The notes beneath the pieces are model-generated. The model was not told the DNA's origin, searched no databases, and saw only the letters and a program-made list of their open reading frames with translations. A DNA stretch of 6,225 bases, from the NCBI GenBank assembly GCA_016783995.1, contig JADHVN010000083.1, positions 1 through 6,225 of the forward strand, written 5' to 3'. Positions 1 to 6,035 of the stretch are shown here, in pieces (position 1 is the first letter of the stretch; each line of letters opens with the position of its first letter). Position numbers and translations under genes: made by a program. This DNA is from Actinomycetota bacterium. GTDB taxonomy: Bacteria; Actinomycetota; Humimicrobiia; Humimicrobiales; Humimicrobiaceae.

Positions 1-28
1 ATAAATAAAATTAGCAAGAGTATATAAG

Positions 29-73
29 TTTAAATTAAAAATTTAAATGCCAGAAATTATTCCAGGTTTAAAT
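29..73 (-). terminator. Possible terminator of the toxin-antitoxin operon
   Basis: Read on the minus strand, an interrupted stem begins one base after the toxin stop codon. Positions 67-73 pair perfectly with 41-47 (TTTAAA core plus one pair). After a two-base bulge at 48-49, CC at 65-66 pairs with GG at 50-51. One mismatch follows, then G-C, G-U and two A-U pairs close on a 3-nt loop at 57-59. The minus strand then runs into a T-rich stretch (TTTTTAATTT, about 41 down to 32). The stem is imperfect and mostly A-U, so it may be a weak terminator. A second 8-bp AT palindrome (29-36 with 40-47) competes for one of the arms. Confidence 0.4.
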
Positions 74-74
74 A

Positions 75-476
75 TTAAGGCTCAATCCTTTTAATATTTT
101 CTAATTTATCAAAATCTTTATCAAAGGAGTAGATTCTATTAATACCGTAATACTTCATATATGAAAAATTATATGCATCAATAAAATTAATATTTTTATC
201 CCTGTAAAAATTAACAGCCTCAATAATAGTGGACCTTTCCCTAAATTTGATATTAGAGGTTTTTAAAATTAATTCTATATTATTACATATTTCTCCTTTA
301 TCCCAATCATAGAATTTTTTTAGCACCCAGATTACTTCAGCAATAACTAATGCATTGGAAATGGCTATAATATTGCCCTGAACTATTTCTAAAAATAATC
401 TTTCAACCTTTTTATATATTAATTCATCTTCTCTTTCAAAATATCTTAAAAATATATTAGTATCTAAAAAAATCAT
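75..476 (-). CDS. PIN-domain ribonuclease toxin (VapC-like)
   Basis: This 133-aa protein has the length and layout of a single PIN domain, a Mg2+-dependent RNase fold used by VapC toxins that cleave tRNA or rRNA. The expected acidic residues are visible: D5 in the opening MIFLDTN motif, E47 in the IAEVIW segment, D100 in NFIDA, and D119 in the closing FDKDFD motif (with D121 and D123 nearby). No key residue is missing, so the enzyme looks intact. Its ATG overlaps the TGA of the upstream antitoxin gene (ATGA, 473-476), implying translational coupling. The partner is an AbrB-type protein, as in many VapBC pairs. Target RNA cannot be read from the sequence. The PIN fold is clear; calling it a toxin rests on the antitoxin neighbour and the coupled arrangement. 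Confidence 0.9.
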   Translation of the reverse strand: MIFLDTNIFLRYFEREDELIYKKVERLFLEIVQGNIIAISNALVIAEVIWVLKKFYDWDKGEICNNIELILKTSNIKFRERSTIIEAVNFYRDKNINFIDAYNFSYMKYYGINRIYSFDKDFDKLENIKRIEP

Positions 477-715
477 TTCATCTTTCTTATAATATCTTCA
501 GCAATATCTTTTTCCATTTGTTTTCTGAGTTTTTTAAAATCAATTTTTTTATTGGTTTTTTTAGTAATAGCATCCAGTATAGTTCCCTTCTTTACTGTAA
601 AAATAATACTTCCATCTTTAACCGTAAATTCACCAATGTCATGGGTTTTTATATTAAACTGGTCCCTAATATTTTTAGGTATCGTAATTTGTCCTTTTGT
701 TGTAATTCTTGGCAT
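473..715 (-). CDS. AbrB/MazE-fold antitoxin (VapB-like)
   Basis: This 80-aa protein opens with the swapped-hairpin AbrB/SpoVT motif TTKGQITIPKNIRDQFNI (residues 5-22), the DNA-binding part, and the fold continues to about residue 45. Residues 50-80 form a Lys/Asp/Glu-rich, probably helical tail of the kind that wraps the toxin and blocks its active site. It is expected to dimerise, bind the operator upstream and neutralise the PIN toxin encoded 3' of it. The ATG is preceded by AGGA (723-726, minus) at 7 nt, supporting this start. It is the first gene of the operon, with a four-base overlap with the toxin gene. Family assignment is firm; partnership with the toxin is inferred from order and overlap. 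Confidence 0.9.
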   Translation of the reverse strand: MPRITTKGQITIPKNIRDQFNIKTHDIGEFTVKDGSIIFTVKKGTILDAITKKTNKKIDFKKLRKQMEKDIAEDIIRKMK

Positions 716-722
716 TAGATTA

Positions 723-726
723 TCCT
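723..726 (-). promoter_or_regulatory. Ribosome binding site of the antitoxin gene
   Basis: AGGA on the minus strand lies 7 nt before the ATG at 715-713 and fixes the start of the antitoxin reading frame. Confidence 0.6.
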
Positions 727-752
727 ATGCTAACTATTTATTATTTTGTATT

Positions 753-781
753 AGTATAATATAAGTAATACTTAATATCAA
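753..781 (-). promoter_or_regulatory. Sigma-70-type promoter of the toxin-antitoxin operon
   Basis: On the minus strand TTGATA (781-776) and TATACT (758-753) are separated by exactly 17 bp. Each hexamer differs from consensus at one position. Transcription would start near 746, giving a leader of about 30 nt before the antitoxin ATG. The -35 element and the whole spacer lie inside the inverted repeat at 759-794, so a protein bound there would block RNA polymerase. Confidence 0.7.
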
Positions 782-794
782 GTATTACTTATAT
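759..794. promoter_or_regulatory. Perfect 15-bp inverted repeat, probable antitoxin operator
   Basis: The arms ATATAAGTAATACTT (759-773) and AAGTATTACTTATAT (780-794) are perfect reverse complements around a 6-bp centre. The palindrome covers the -35 and spacer of the toxin-antitoxin promoter. AbrB-type antitoxins usually bind such symmetric sites and repress their own operon. Further half-sites resembling AGTAATA/TATTACT occur at 801-807 and, with one mismatch, at 817-823, which could allow cooperative binding. The repeat itself is seen directly; its role as the operator is inference. Confidence 0.7.
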
Positions 795-962
795 ACCAAA
801 TATTACTATTTGCTTCGGTAATACTCCGTAATTATTTTTTCTACCCTCATTAGCTAAATAATCCTGCGTTTTATCTATTTAAAAAGCCTTCTCCCTCAAA
901 TCACTACTCGTCTCTGAATATAATCTGAGATTTATAGCTTCCATGGTGTGCACTTTTAAATT
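789..962 (-). pseudogene. Decayed coding fragment of unknown family
   Basis: On the minus strand one frame reads like genuine protein for about 56 codons apart from a single TAA at 881-879. Before the stop it gives EAINLRLYSETSSDLREKAF (941-882). After it come 29 codons beginning IDKTQDYLANEGRKNNY and ending PKQIVIFGI, then a TAA at 791-789. Upstream the frame is closed by another TAA at 965-963. The residue mix (many charged residues, Gly, Pro, few runs) is unlike the translation of random AT-rich DNA, and the frame is continuous across the stop. I do not recognise the family. It could be the 3' remnant of a longer gene whose 5' part was lost when the neighbouring operon arrived. No credible Shine-Dalgarno site was found before the ATG at 944. 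Chance similarity to coding sequence cannot be excluded. Confidence 0.35.
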
Positions 963-988
963 TTAAATAACAAGCTATCATCTTTTTG

Positions 989-1015
989 TTGACAATAATA
1001 ATTTTATATTATAAT
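989..1015 (+). promoter_or_regulatory. Promoter of the ABC exporter/macro-domain operon
   Basis: A perfect TTGACA (989-994) is followed by a perfect TATAAT (1010-1015), but the spacer is 15 bp, two shorter than optimal. The start of transcription would be near 1022, leaving a leader of about 40 nt. The short spacing may mean low basal activity or activator dependence; no operator palindrome is evident around it. Confidence 0.55.
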
Positions 1016-1063
1016 TTGATAACATTATTCTTATATTAATAGAAACACTTACTCTTAGGTAAC

Positions 1064-1987
1064 ATGAGTGAAGCCATAGTTCAAATAAAAAATTTATATA
1101 AATCTTATGGAAAAATAAAGGCAGTGGATGATATTTCTTTTAATGTTTTTAAAGGAGAAATATTTGGCCTTGTCGGACCCAATGGTGCAGGAAAAACCAC
1201 TACCATTGAATGTATTGAGGGTTTAAGAAAACCCAGTAGCGGGAGCATCGATGTTCTTGGCTTTAATCCAACCAAAGATGGCAGAAACTTACGAAAATAT
1301 ATTGGAATTCAGCTGCAGCAATCAGAACTCCCGGAAAGACTCAAAGTCTGGGAAGCGCTGGAATTATTTAATTCCTTTTACCATAAAACTATAAAATGGC
1401 CATCACTTCTTGATGATCTTGGTTTAAAAGAAAAACAGAAATCATATTTTGATAAACTCTCAGGCGGGCAGAAGCAGCGCCTTTTCATTGCGCTTGCATT
1501 AATAAATGATCCCGATGTTCTTTTTTTAGATGAACTTACAACTGGATTAGATCCTCAAGCCAGAAGGAATACCTGGAAACTTATAGAAAACATCCGGAAA
1601 AAAGGTAAAACAATTTTTTTAACCACCCATTATATGGAAGAAGCAGAAAGATTATGTAATAGAGTTGCAATAATGAATCATGGAAAAATTATTGCACTGG
1701 ATACACCAGAAAATCTAATTAGGGATATAGATGTCGAGCAAAGACTAATATTTAATCTAGTGCAGGATTTTGATATAAATTTAATTAAACAATTAAGCAC
1801 CATAACAAATGCTGAGCAGAAAGCCAATAAGATAGTTGTTTATGGAAAAGACCAGTCGATGGTTAGTGATGTTATAAATTTACTGGTTAAGAATAACATT
1901 CGCTTTCTTAACCTAAAAACAGAGCAGGCAACACTGGAAGATGTATTTCTTACATTAACCGGTAGCGAAATGGAAAAAGAAGAATAA
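1064..1987 (+). CDS. ABC transporter ATP-binding protein (DrrA/CcmA-like, ABC-2 type)
   Basis: This 307-aa cytoplasmic ATPase powers an ABC-2 exporter. The nucleotide-binding domain (about 5-220) has all motifs in order: Walker A GPNGAGKT (38-45), Q-loop around Q83-Q86, signature LSGGQKQR (132-139), Walker B VLFLDE with catalytic E157, D-loop GLD (161-163) and switch histidine H189. After E157 the usual Pro is Leu (DELTTGLDP). The C-terminal 85 residues, ending in TLEDVFLTLTG (290-300), are the extension typical of DrrA-like exporters for drugs, antibiotics or lipids. Two copies should pair with two copies of the permease encoded next. The ATG is preceded by a modest AGG (1057-1059) at 4 nt. 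The substrate cannot be deduced. It heads a three-gene operon. Confidence 0.93.
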   Translation: MSEAIVQIKNLYKSYGKIKAVDDISFNVFKGEIFGLVGPNGAGKTTTIECIEGLRKPSSGSIDVLGFNPTKDGRNLRKYIGIQLQQSELPERLKVWEALELFNSFYHKTIKWPSLLDDLGLKEKQKSYFDKLSGGQKQRLFIALALINDPDVLFLDELTTGLDPQARRNTWKLIENIRKKGKTIFLTTHYMEEAERLCNRVAIMNHGKIIALDTPENLIRDIDVEQRLIFNLVQDFDINLIKQLSTITNAEQKANKIVVYGKDQSMVSDVINLLVKNNIRFLNLKTEQATLEDVFLTLTGSEMEKEE

Positions 1988-1990
1988 AAA

Positions 1991-1994
1991 GGAG
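1991..1994 (+). promoter_or_regulatory. Ribosome binding site that fixes a TTG start
   Basis: GGAG (within AAAAAGGAGAAA) sits 7 nt before TTG at 2002-2004. This strong site, and the lack of any ATG before codon 20, support the TTG as the true start of the permease. Confidence 0.7.
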
Positions 1995-2001
1995 AAAGTA
2001 T

Positions 2002-2745
2002 TTGAAGGCATTATTCAGATTTACGGTAGTTGAAGCAAAACTATACATAAGAGAACCTATGGCAGCTTTTTTCACACTAGCTTTTTCGCCAATGCTGCTA
2101 TTGCTTTTTGGATTTATTTATGGAAACGACCCAAGTCCATTTTTTGGCGGCAAGGGTTATATTGATATAGCCGTTCCCTCCTTCATAGCAATAATAATAG
2201 TCTCGGTAGGGCTCATGAGTGTCCCAATAGCTACAGCATCAGACCGCGAAAAAGGAATACTCCGTCGTTTTCAGTCAACTCCTATATCCCCTGCAATTTA
2301 TCTAGTTTCAACTGTCCTAGTTTATTATATTATGACCTTGTTTGGAGTTATAATTCTATTTCTAATCGGAAAACTTATTTATAATGTTCAATTTGAAGGT
2401 AACCTGTTTTATGTATTTGTAGGCTTCACCTTAAGTGCCCTATCTTTCTTTGCTTTTGGATTCTTAATAGCAAGCCTTTCACCAACATCACGAGTTGCAC
2501 AGGTAGCCGGTATGATATTTGCCTTTCCAATGATGTTCCTGTCAGGAGCTGCAATTCCACTGGAAATACTTTCAGATAAAATAGCTAACTTCAGTAAATA
2601 TCTGCCATTAACTCATGTTGTCCTGCTTATGCGTGGCTTGTGGTATGGCTCTAGCTGGAGTGATCATATTGTAAATGTCTTAGTCCTTGTAGGGTTACTG
2701 GTTGTCGGAGGCTTGGTATCTATCAAAACATTCCGCTGGGAATAA
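2002..2745 (+). CDS. ABC-2 type transporter permease
   Basis: This 247-aa integral membrane protein is the membrane half of the exporter. Hydrophobic segments at about 21-40, 58-78, 98-122, 136-160, 167-188 and 223-243 give the six helices expected of an ABC-2 permease. The cytoplasmic segment after helix 2, DREKGILRRFQSTPIS (81-96), is the family's conserved coupling element that meets the ATPase. The first 20 residues form the usual amphipathic connecting helix. Length is normal for the family (about 240-260). It starts at TTG with a strong ribosome binding site, 14 nt after the ATPase stop, so the two are co-translated. A homodimer with two ATPase subunits is the likely assembly. The exported compound is unknown; drug, peptide or lipid export are all possible. 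Confidence 0.92.
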   Translation: MKALFRFTVVEAKLYIREPMAAFFTLAFSPMLLLLFGFIYGNDPSPFFGGKGYIDIAVPSFIAIIIVSVGLMSVPIATASDREKGILRRFQSTPISPAIYLVSTVLVYYIMTLFGVIILFLIGKLIYNVQFEGNLFYVFVGFTLSALSFFAFGFLIASLSPTSRVAQVAGMIFAFPMMFLSGAAIPLEILSDKIANFSKYLPLTHVVLLMRGLWYGSSWSDHIVNVLVLVGLLVVGGLVSIKTFRWE

Positions 2746-2754
2746 GGGGTAAGG

Positions 2755-3297
2755 ATGCTAGAAGCAAAATATAAAATAGCAGATTCATATATTAAACTGA
2801 TCAAAGGCAACATTACAATCCAGGAAACTGATGCCATAGTAAATGCAGCAAACAATGCACTCTCCCCGGGAGGAGGAGTTTCAGGTGCTATTCATAGAGC
2901 TTCTGGGTCCAAGTTGTGGGAAGAATGCAAAACGCTTGGAGGCTGCCAAACAGGAGAGGCAAAAATCTCCAAAGGCTACAACCTTCCAGCAAAATATGTT
3001 ATTCATACTGTAGGTCCTGTTTACAGCGGAAGCTCTGAGGATGCTAAACTTTTAATGAACAGCTACAAAAATAGCCTTTCTGAAGCATCTAAAAATAATA
3101 TTGGAAGCATATCATTTCCATCAATAAGTACAGGTATTTTCGGATATCCAGTAAAAGAGGCTTCTAAAATAGCCCTTAGTACAATTATAGATTATTTAAA
3201 AGGTCATTCTGAAATAGAACTTGTCACTATGGTTCTGCATTCAGAAGGAGATTACCAGATATACCTTTCTACGTTAAAAAAATTATTAGGAAAGTAA
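2755..3297 (+). CDS. Macro-domain protein (AF1521-like ADP-ribose binding or hydrolysing)
   Basis: This 180-aa protein is a single macro domain with no extra regions. Visible signatures are DAIVNAANN (26-34), the first loop PGGGVSGAIHRASG (38-51), TGEAKISKGYNLP (66-78), YVIHTVGP (81-88), and the second phosphate loop SISTGIFGYP (123-132). Overall layout, including the N-terminal strand and C-terminal helix, follows archaeal AF1521. Such proteins bind ADP-ribose and may remove it from proteins or deacetylate O-acetyl-ADP-ribose in the cytoplasm. Two positions differ from well-known members: N19 (GNIT) stands where AF1521 has the adenine-contacting Asp20 (GDIT), and S43 stands where MacroD/YmdB enzymes have the catalytic Asp (GGGVDG). 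Binding may be altered and MacroD-type hydrolysis is doubtful. The ATG follows the permease stop by 9 nt with AAGGGG (2744-2749) before it, so it is probably the third gene of the exporter operon. Confidence 0.9.
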   Translation: MLEAKYKIADSYIKLIKGNITIQETDAIVNAANNALSPGGGVSGAIHRASGSKLWEECKTLGGCQTGEAKISKGYNLPAKYVIHTVGPVYSGSSEDAKLLMNSYKNSLSEASKNNIGSISFPSISTGIFGYPVKEASKIALSTIIDYLKGHSEIELVTMVLHSEGDYQIYLSTLKKLLGK

Positions 3298-3302
3298 GAA
3301 TC

Positions 3303-3352
3303 AGATAATAAATAAAAATACCTTATTATCTCAATAAGATAATATAATTTTT
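3303..3352. terminator. Bidirectional terminator region with alternative hairpins
   Basis: In the convergent gap between the macro gene and nrdJ, TATTATCT (3324-3331) can pair with AGATAATA on either side. The right partner (3337-3344) gives an 8-bp stem with a 5-nt loop, followed on the plus strand by TTTTT (3348-3352). On the minus strand the same stem is followed by AGGTATTTTTATTTA, so it could also stop nrdJ. The left partner (3303-3311) gives a 9-bp stem with an 11-nt loop. Stems are almost all A-U, so efficiency is uncertain. Confidence 0.6.
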
Positions 3353-3364
3353 AAAGATAGGCAA

Positions 3365-5800
3365 CTAGGAGCATTTTGAGAACCCGCAATTTCTGCATAC
3401 ATAGCATCCACCTTCAGGCTCCATAATACCTCCACAACCTTCCTCAGGACATATCATTATTGATCTTGGGCCACTTGCTACATCCAGGTCAAATTTATTT
3501 GACCCTTTCAAATAATACTCAATAGCTTTCCCTATAGCATCAGGGCAGGATAGGACATGCGTCTTGTCATCAGCTATACAGGTAATACACCTGATACCCT
3601 GAACCTGCTTTAGTATTGAATTCAAGTCTATGCCTGACCTAATAGTTACACTGATAAGCCTGCTTATAGCTTCTGATAAAGCTGCACATCCTTCTTCCCC
3701 TGTATTAGTAAATACCTCACAAATACCATAGTCATCTGAATTAACAGTAACATAAAGCTTGCCGCATCCGCCAATATCATACTTTTTTGTAAATCCCTGG
3801 GTAATATCTGGCCTTGGCCTTGGTTTTATTCTCTCAACTGGTTTTTCCCCACTTTTTTCATCCTCTTTAACCTTACCTTCTTCTTGCTTTTGCTTACTTA
3901 CCTGACTTCTACTCGTCTTTTCTTCTAACCCTTTTTCTGATACTAGAGCACTGCCACCTTCATCAGACTTACCAACACTTTCAGCCCCTTTACTAATTTC
4001 CTGCTTACTTTCCTTTCTATCTTTCCCCTCAACTCTAAGTATCTGACCTTCCCTGCTTCTATCCCTGTATATAGTAATTCCTTTACAACCCAACCTATAT
4101 GCTAACATATATACATCCTCAACATCTTTCTCAGTAGCAGTACTAGGAAAATTAACTGTTTTAGAAACTGCATTATCTACAAATTCCTGAAAGGATGCCT
4201 GCATTCTTACATGCCAGATTGGTGTAATTTCATGGGCTGTAACAAATATTCTTTTATAATTAGAAGGAACCCCGCTGATATCCTCTAGATTTCCTTCTTC
4301 TGCTATTTTTTCCATAAGTTTATCATTATAAAATCCGCCTTTTTTTGCTACAGTTTCAAAATATTTATTTACCTCAACCAATTTATCATTATCCATTACA
4401 TTTTTTACAAATGAGATAGCAAAAAGAGGCTCTACGCCACTGGAGCAATCTCCAATAATACTTAGGGTTCCTGTTGGAGCAATAGTAGTTGTAGTAGCAT
4501 TTCTAATCTTATAACCATCAGGGCTGTCATACACACTGCCATTAAAATTTGGGAAACTTCCCCTTTCTTTTGCCAGATCCTTAGAAGCCTCCTTTGATTC
4601 ATCCTGTATAAAGCTCATAACTTCCTGCGCCAGCTCTAATGCTTCTTCACTGTTGTAAGGTATCCCTAGAAGAATTAACATATCTGCAAAACCCATAACA
4701 CCAAGTCCTATTTTTCTATTTCCAGCTGCCATTTTCTTTATTTTCTCAATCGGATATTTACTCATATCAATTACATCATCTAAAAATCTAACTGCAATAT
4801 GAATTACTTTTCTTAATTTATCATAATCTACCTTTACTGTTCCTTCTTCTTCCTTAATCATATGAGCAAGATTTATAGATCCTAAATTGCATGCCTCATA
4901 TGGAAGTAGAGGCTGCTCGCCGCACGGATTGGTGCTTTCAATAACACCAAAATTTGGGGTGGGATTATCCTTATTTAATCTATCTAAAAATACTATACCT
5001 GGATCACCATTCCTCCATGCATGTTTAACAATCTTTTTAAAAATATCCCTTGCATTATACCTGGTTGCAACTTCCTTAGTCCTTGGATTTACAATATCGT
5101 ATTCATCATTATTTTCAATTGCTTTCATAAATGATTCAGTCACACCCACTGAAATATTAAAATTTGTCAATTTACTGCTGTCTTCCTTACAGGTTATAAA
5201 ATCCAAAATATCAGGATGGTCTACCCTGAGTATTCCCATATTTGCACCCCTTCTAACACCGCCCTGTTTTATAGTATCTGTAGCTGCATTAAAAACAGTC
5301 ATAAATGATATCGGTCCACTTGATATACCTTTAGTTGAAAGTACAACATCATTTTTTGGCCTTATACTGGAAAATGAGTATCCAACACCACCACCAGATT
5401 TTTGAATAAGCGCAGTTTCCTTTATTGCTTCAAAAATTTTCTCCATGGAATCTCCTACTGGAAGAACAAAGCATGCTGCCAGTTGTTGAAGTTCGTTTCC
5501 TGCATTCATCAGTGTCGGAGAATTTGGTAAAAAATCAAGATCAGTCATAATATCAAAAAAATTCCTTTCAACTTCCCTTATTTCTTCATCAGATTTACCA
5601 TAATTCTTCTCAGCACTTGCAATATTTCTAGCAACCCTTATAAACATATCCTTTGGAGTCTCTAAAAGTGTTCCTTCTTCATCTCTCTTCAAGTATCTTC
5701 TTTCCAGTACCTTTATTGCATTTTGAGATAAATTAATATCCTTCTTATGGTAATAATCATCCTTACTTTTTCCCTTTTTTATTTTCTTTGTTTCTTTCAT
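3365..5800 (-). CDS. nrdJ: Coenzyme-B12-dependent (class II) ribonucleoside-diphosphate reductase
   Basis: This 811-aa enzyme makes deoxyribonucleotides for DNA synthesis with adenosylcobalamin as radical source, so it works with or without oxygen. The catalytic barrel spans about 25-585. C110 (AACFVLP) and C304 (EACNLGS) are the expected redox pair; N291, C293 (thiyl radical) and E295 form the NPCGE motif; APTGTLS (441-447) is the phosphate-binding loop. Residues 590-665 are a Lys/Glu/Ser-rich, low-complexity linker. A TSCPD-type domain follows (about 668-745, [11 protein letters not shown]), then a C-terminal Cys-rich finger (C784, C789, C799, C802, C805, C810) of the kind that re-reduces the active site. 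There is no N-terminal ATP-cone, so overall-activity control by dATP through a cone is absent. The ATG has AAAGGGG at 7 nt. It is monocistronic here, with NrdR boxes at its promoter. All catalytic residues are present. Confidence 0.97.
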   Translation of the reverse strand: MKETKKIKKGKSKDDYYHKKDINLSQNAIKVLERRYLKRDEEGTLLETPKDMFIRVARNIASAEKNYGKSDEEIREVERNFFDIMTDLDFLPNSPTLMNAGNELQQLAACFVLPVGDSMEKIFEAIKETALIQKSGGGVGYSFSSIRPKNDVVLSTKGISSGPISFMTVFNAATDTIKQGGVRRGANMGILRVDHPDILDFITCKEDSSKLTNFNISVGVTESFMKAIENNDEYDIVNPRTKEVATRYNARDIFKKIVKHAWRNGDPGIVFLDRLNKDNPTPNFGVIESTNPCGEQPLLPYEACNLGSINLAHMIKEEEGTVKVDYDKLRKVIHIAVRFLDDVIDMSKYPIEKIKKMAAGNRKIGLGVMGFADMLILLGIPYNSEEALELAQEVMSFIQDESKEASKDLAKERGSFPNFNGSVYDSPDGYKIRNATTTTIAPTGTLSIIGDCSSGVEPLFAISFVKNVMDNDKLVEVNKYFETVAKKGGFYNDKLMEKIAEEGNLEDISGVPSNYKRIFVTAHEITPIWHVRMQASFQEFVDNAVSKTVNFPSTATEKDVEDVYMLAYRLGCKGITIYRDRSREGQILRVEGKDRKESKQEISKGAESVGKSDEGGSALVSEKGLEEKTSRSQVSKQKQEEGKVKEDEKSGEKPVERIKPRPRPDITQGFTKKYDIGGCGKLYVTVNSDDYGICEVFTNTGEEGCAALSEAISRLISVTIRSGIDLNSILKQVQGIRCITCIADDKTHVLSCPDAIGKAIEYYLKGSNKFDLDVASGPRSIMICPEEGCGGIMEPEGGCYVCRNCGFSKCS

Positions 5801-5920
5801 GAATGATCCCCTTTGAAAAAAATTCTTAGCTTTTTATAACTCGCCAACAATAGAAGAATCCTATTTCTGATATCCTATAAGATTATATTTAACAGTAATA
5901 TAATAATATATATTGTGTAT
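5801..5920 (-). other. nrdJ 5' leader
   Basis: About 120 nt separate the predicted transcription start from the nrdJ ATG. Apart from the ribosome binding site AAAGGGG (5808-5814, 7 nt before the ATG) and the downstream NrdR box, I see no structured element. In particular there is no recognisable B12 box, and the leader is short for a cobalamin riboswitch. A short leader peptide is not evident either. Confidence 0.45.
5903..5918. promoter_or_regulatory. NrdR box 1 (promoter-downstream)
   Basis: ATAATATATATTGTGT matches the established NrdR consensus acaCwAtATaTwGtgt at 14 of 16 positions. It covers roughly +2 to +17 relative to the predicted nrdJ start of transcription. NrdR, the ATP-cone repressor of ribonucleotide reductase genes, binds pairs of such boxes; its gene is not in this window. 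Confidence 0.75.
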
Positions 5921-5926
5921 ATTTAT

Positions 5927-5956
5927 ATTCTAATACACAATATATTGTATTGTCAA
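5927..5956 (-). promoter_or_regulatory. nrdJ promoter
   Basis: On the minus strand a perfect TTGACA (5956-5951) is followed after 18 bp by TAGAAT (5932-5927), one mismatch from TATAAT. Transcription should begin near 5920. The spacer is almost entirely occupied by an NrdR box. Confidence 0.7.
5935..5950. promoter_or_regulatory. NrdR box 2 (between -35 and -10)
   Basis: ACACAATATATTGTAT matches the NrdR consensus at 15 of 16 positions and is itself close to a perfect palindrome. It starts 32 bp from the other box, about three helical turns, the phasing known for tandem NrdR sites. Binding here should exclude RNA polymerase from nrdJ. Confidence 0.82.
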
Positions 5957-6035
5957 ATAATTTTATTATTTTTTTTAAGATTACATTCTCAGATATTTTA
6001 TACTAATTTACATCAATAGATCTTTTAATAAGTAG

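Noticed and set aside
518..764. Two overlapping plus-strand open frames opposite the antitoxin gene
   Set aside because: They are hydrophobic translations antisense to a well-supported AbrB-type gene and have no family motif.
2664..2855. Minus-strand 63-codon open frame across the permease/macro junction
   Set aside because: It is antisense to two clear genes and reads as Ser/Thr/Ile-rich shadow sequence without motifs.
4887..5405. Plus-strand 172-codon open frame inside nrdJ
   Set aside because: It lies entirely antisense to the conserved catalytic core of nrdJ, and its Leu/Ser/Pro-rich translation is typical of a reverse-strand shadow.
5801..5960. Cobalamin riboswitch before the B12-dependent reductase
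   Set aside because: No B12-box-like sequence or large fold is visible, and the leader is only about 120 nt. NrdR boxes account for the regulation seen.
5955..5980. AT-only hairpin with a T run on the plus strand
   Set aside because: The short AAATAA/TTATTT stem has no gene upstream to terminate and is expected by chance in such AT-rich DNA.
5970..6035. Missing N-terminal part of the RelE-like protein in the same frame upstream of the TAG
   Set aside because: The translation (ending NRSFNK before the stop) shows no clear RelE strand-helix pattern, so I did not extend the remnant into it.
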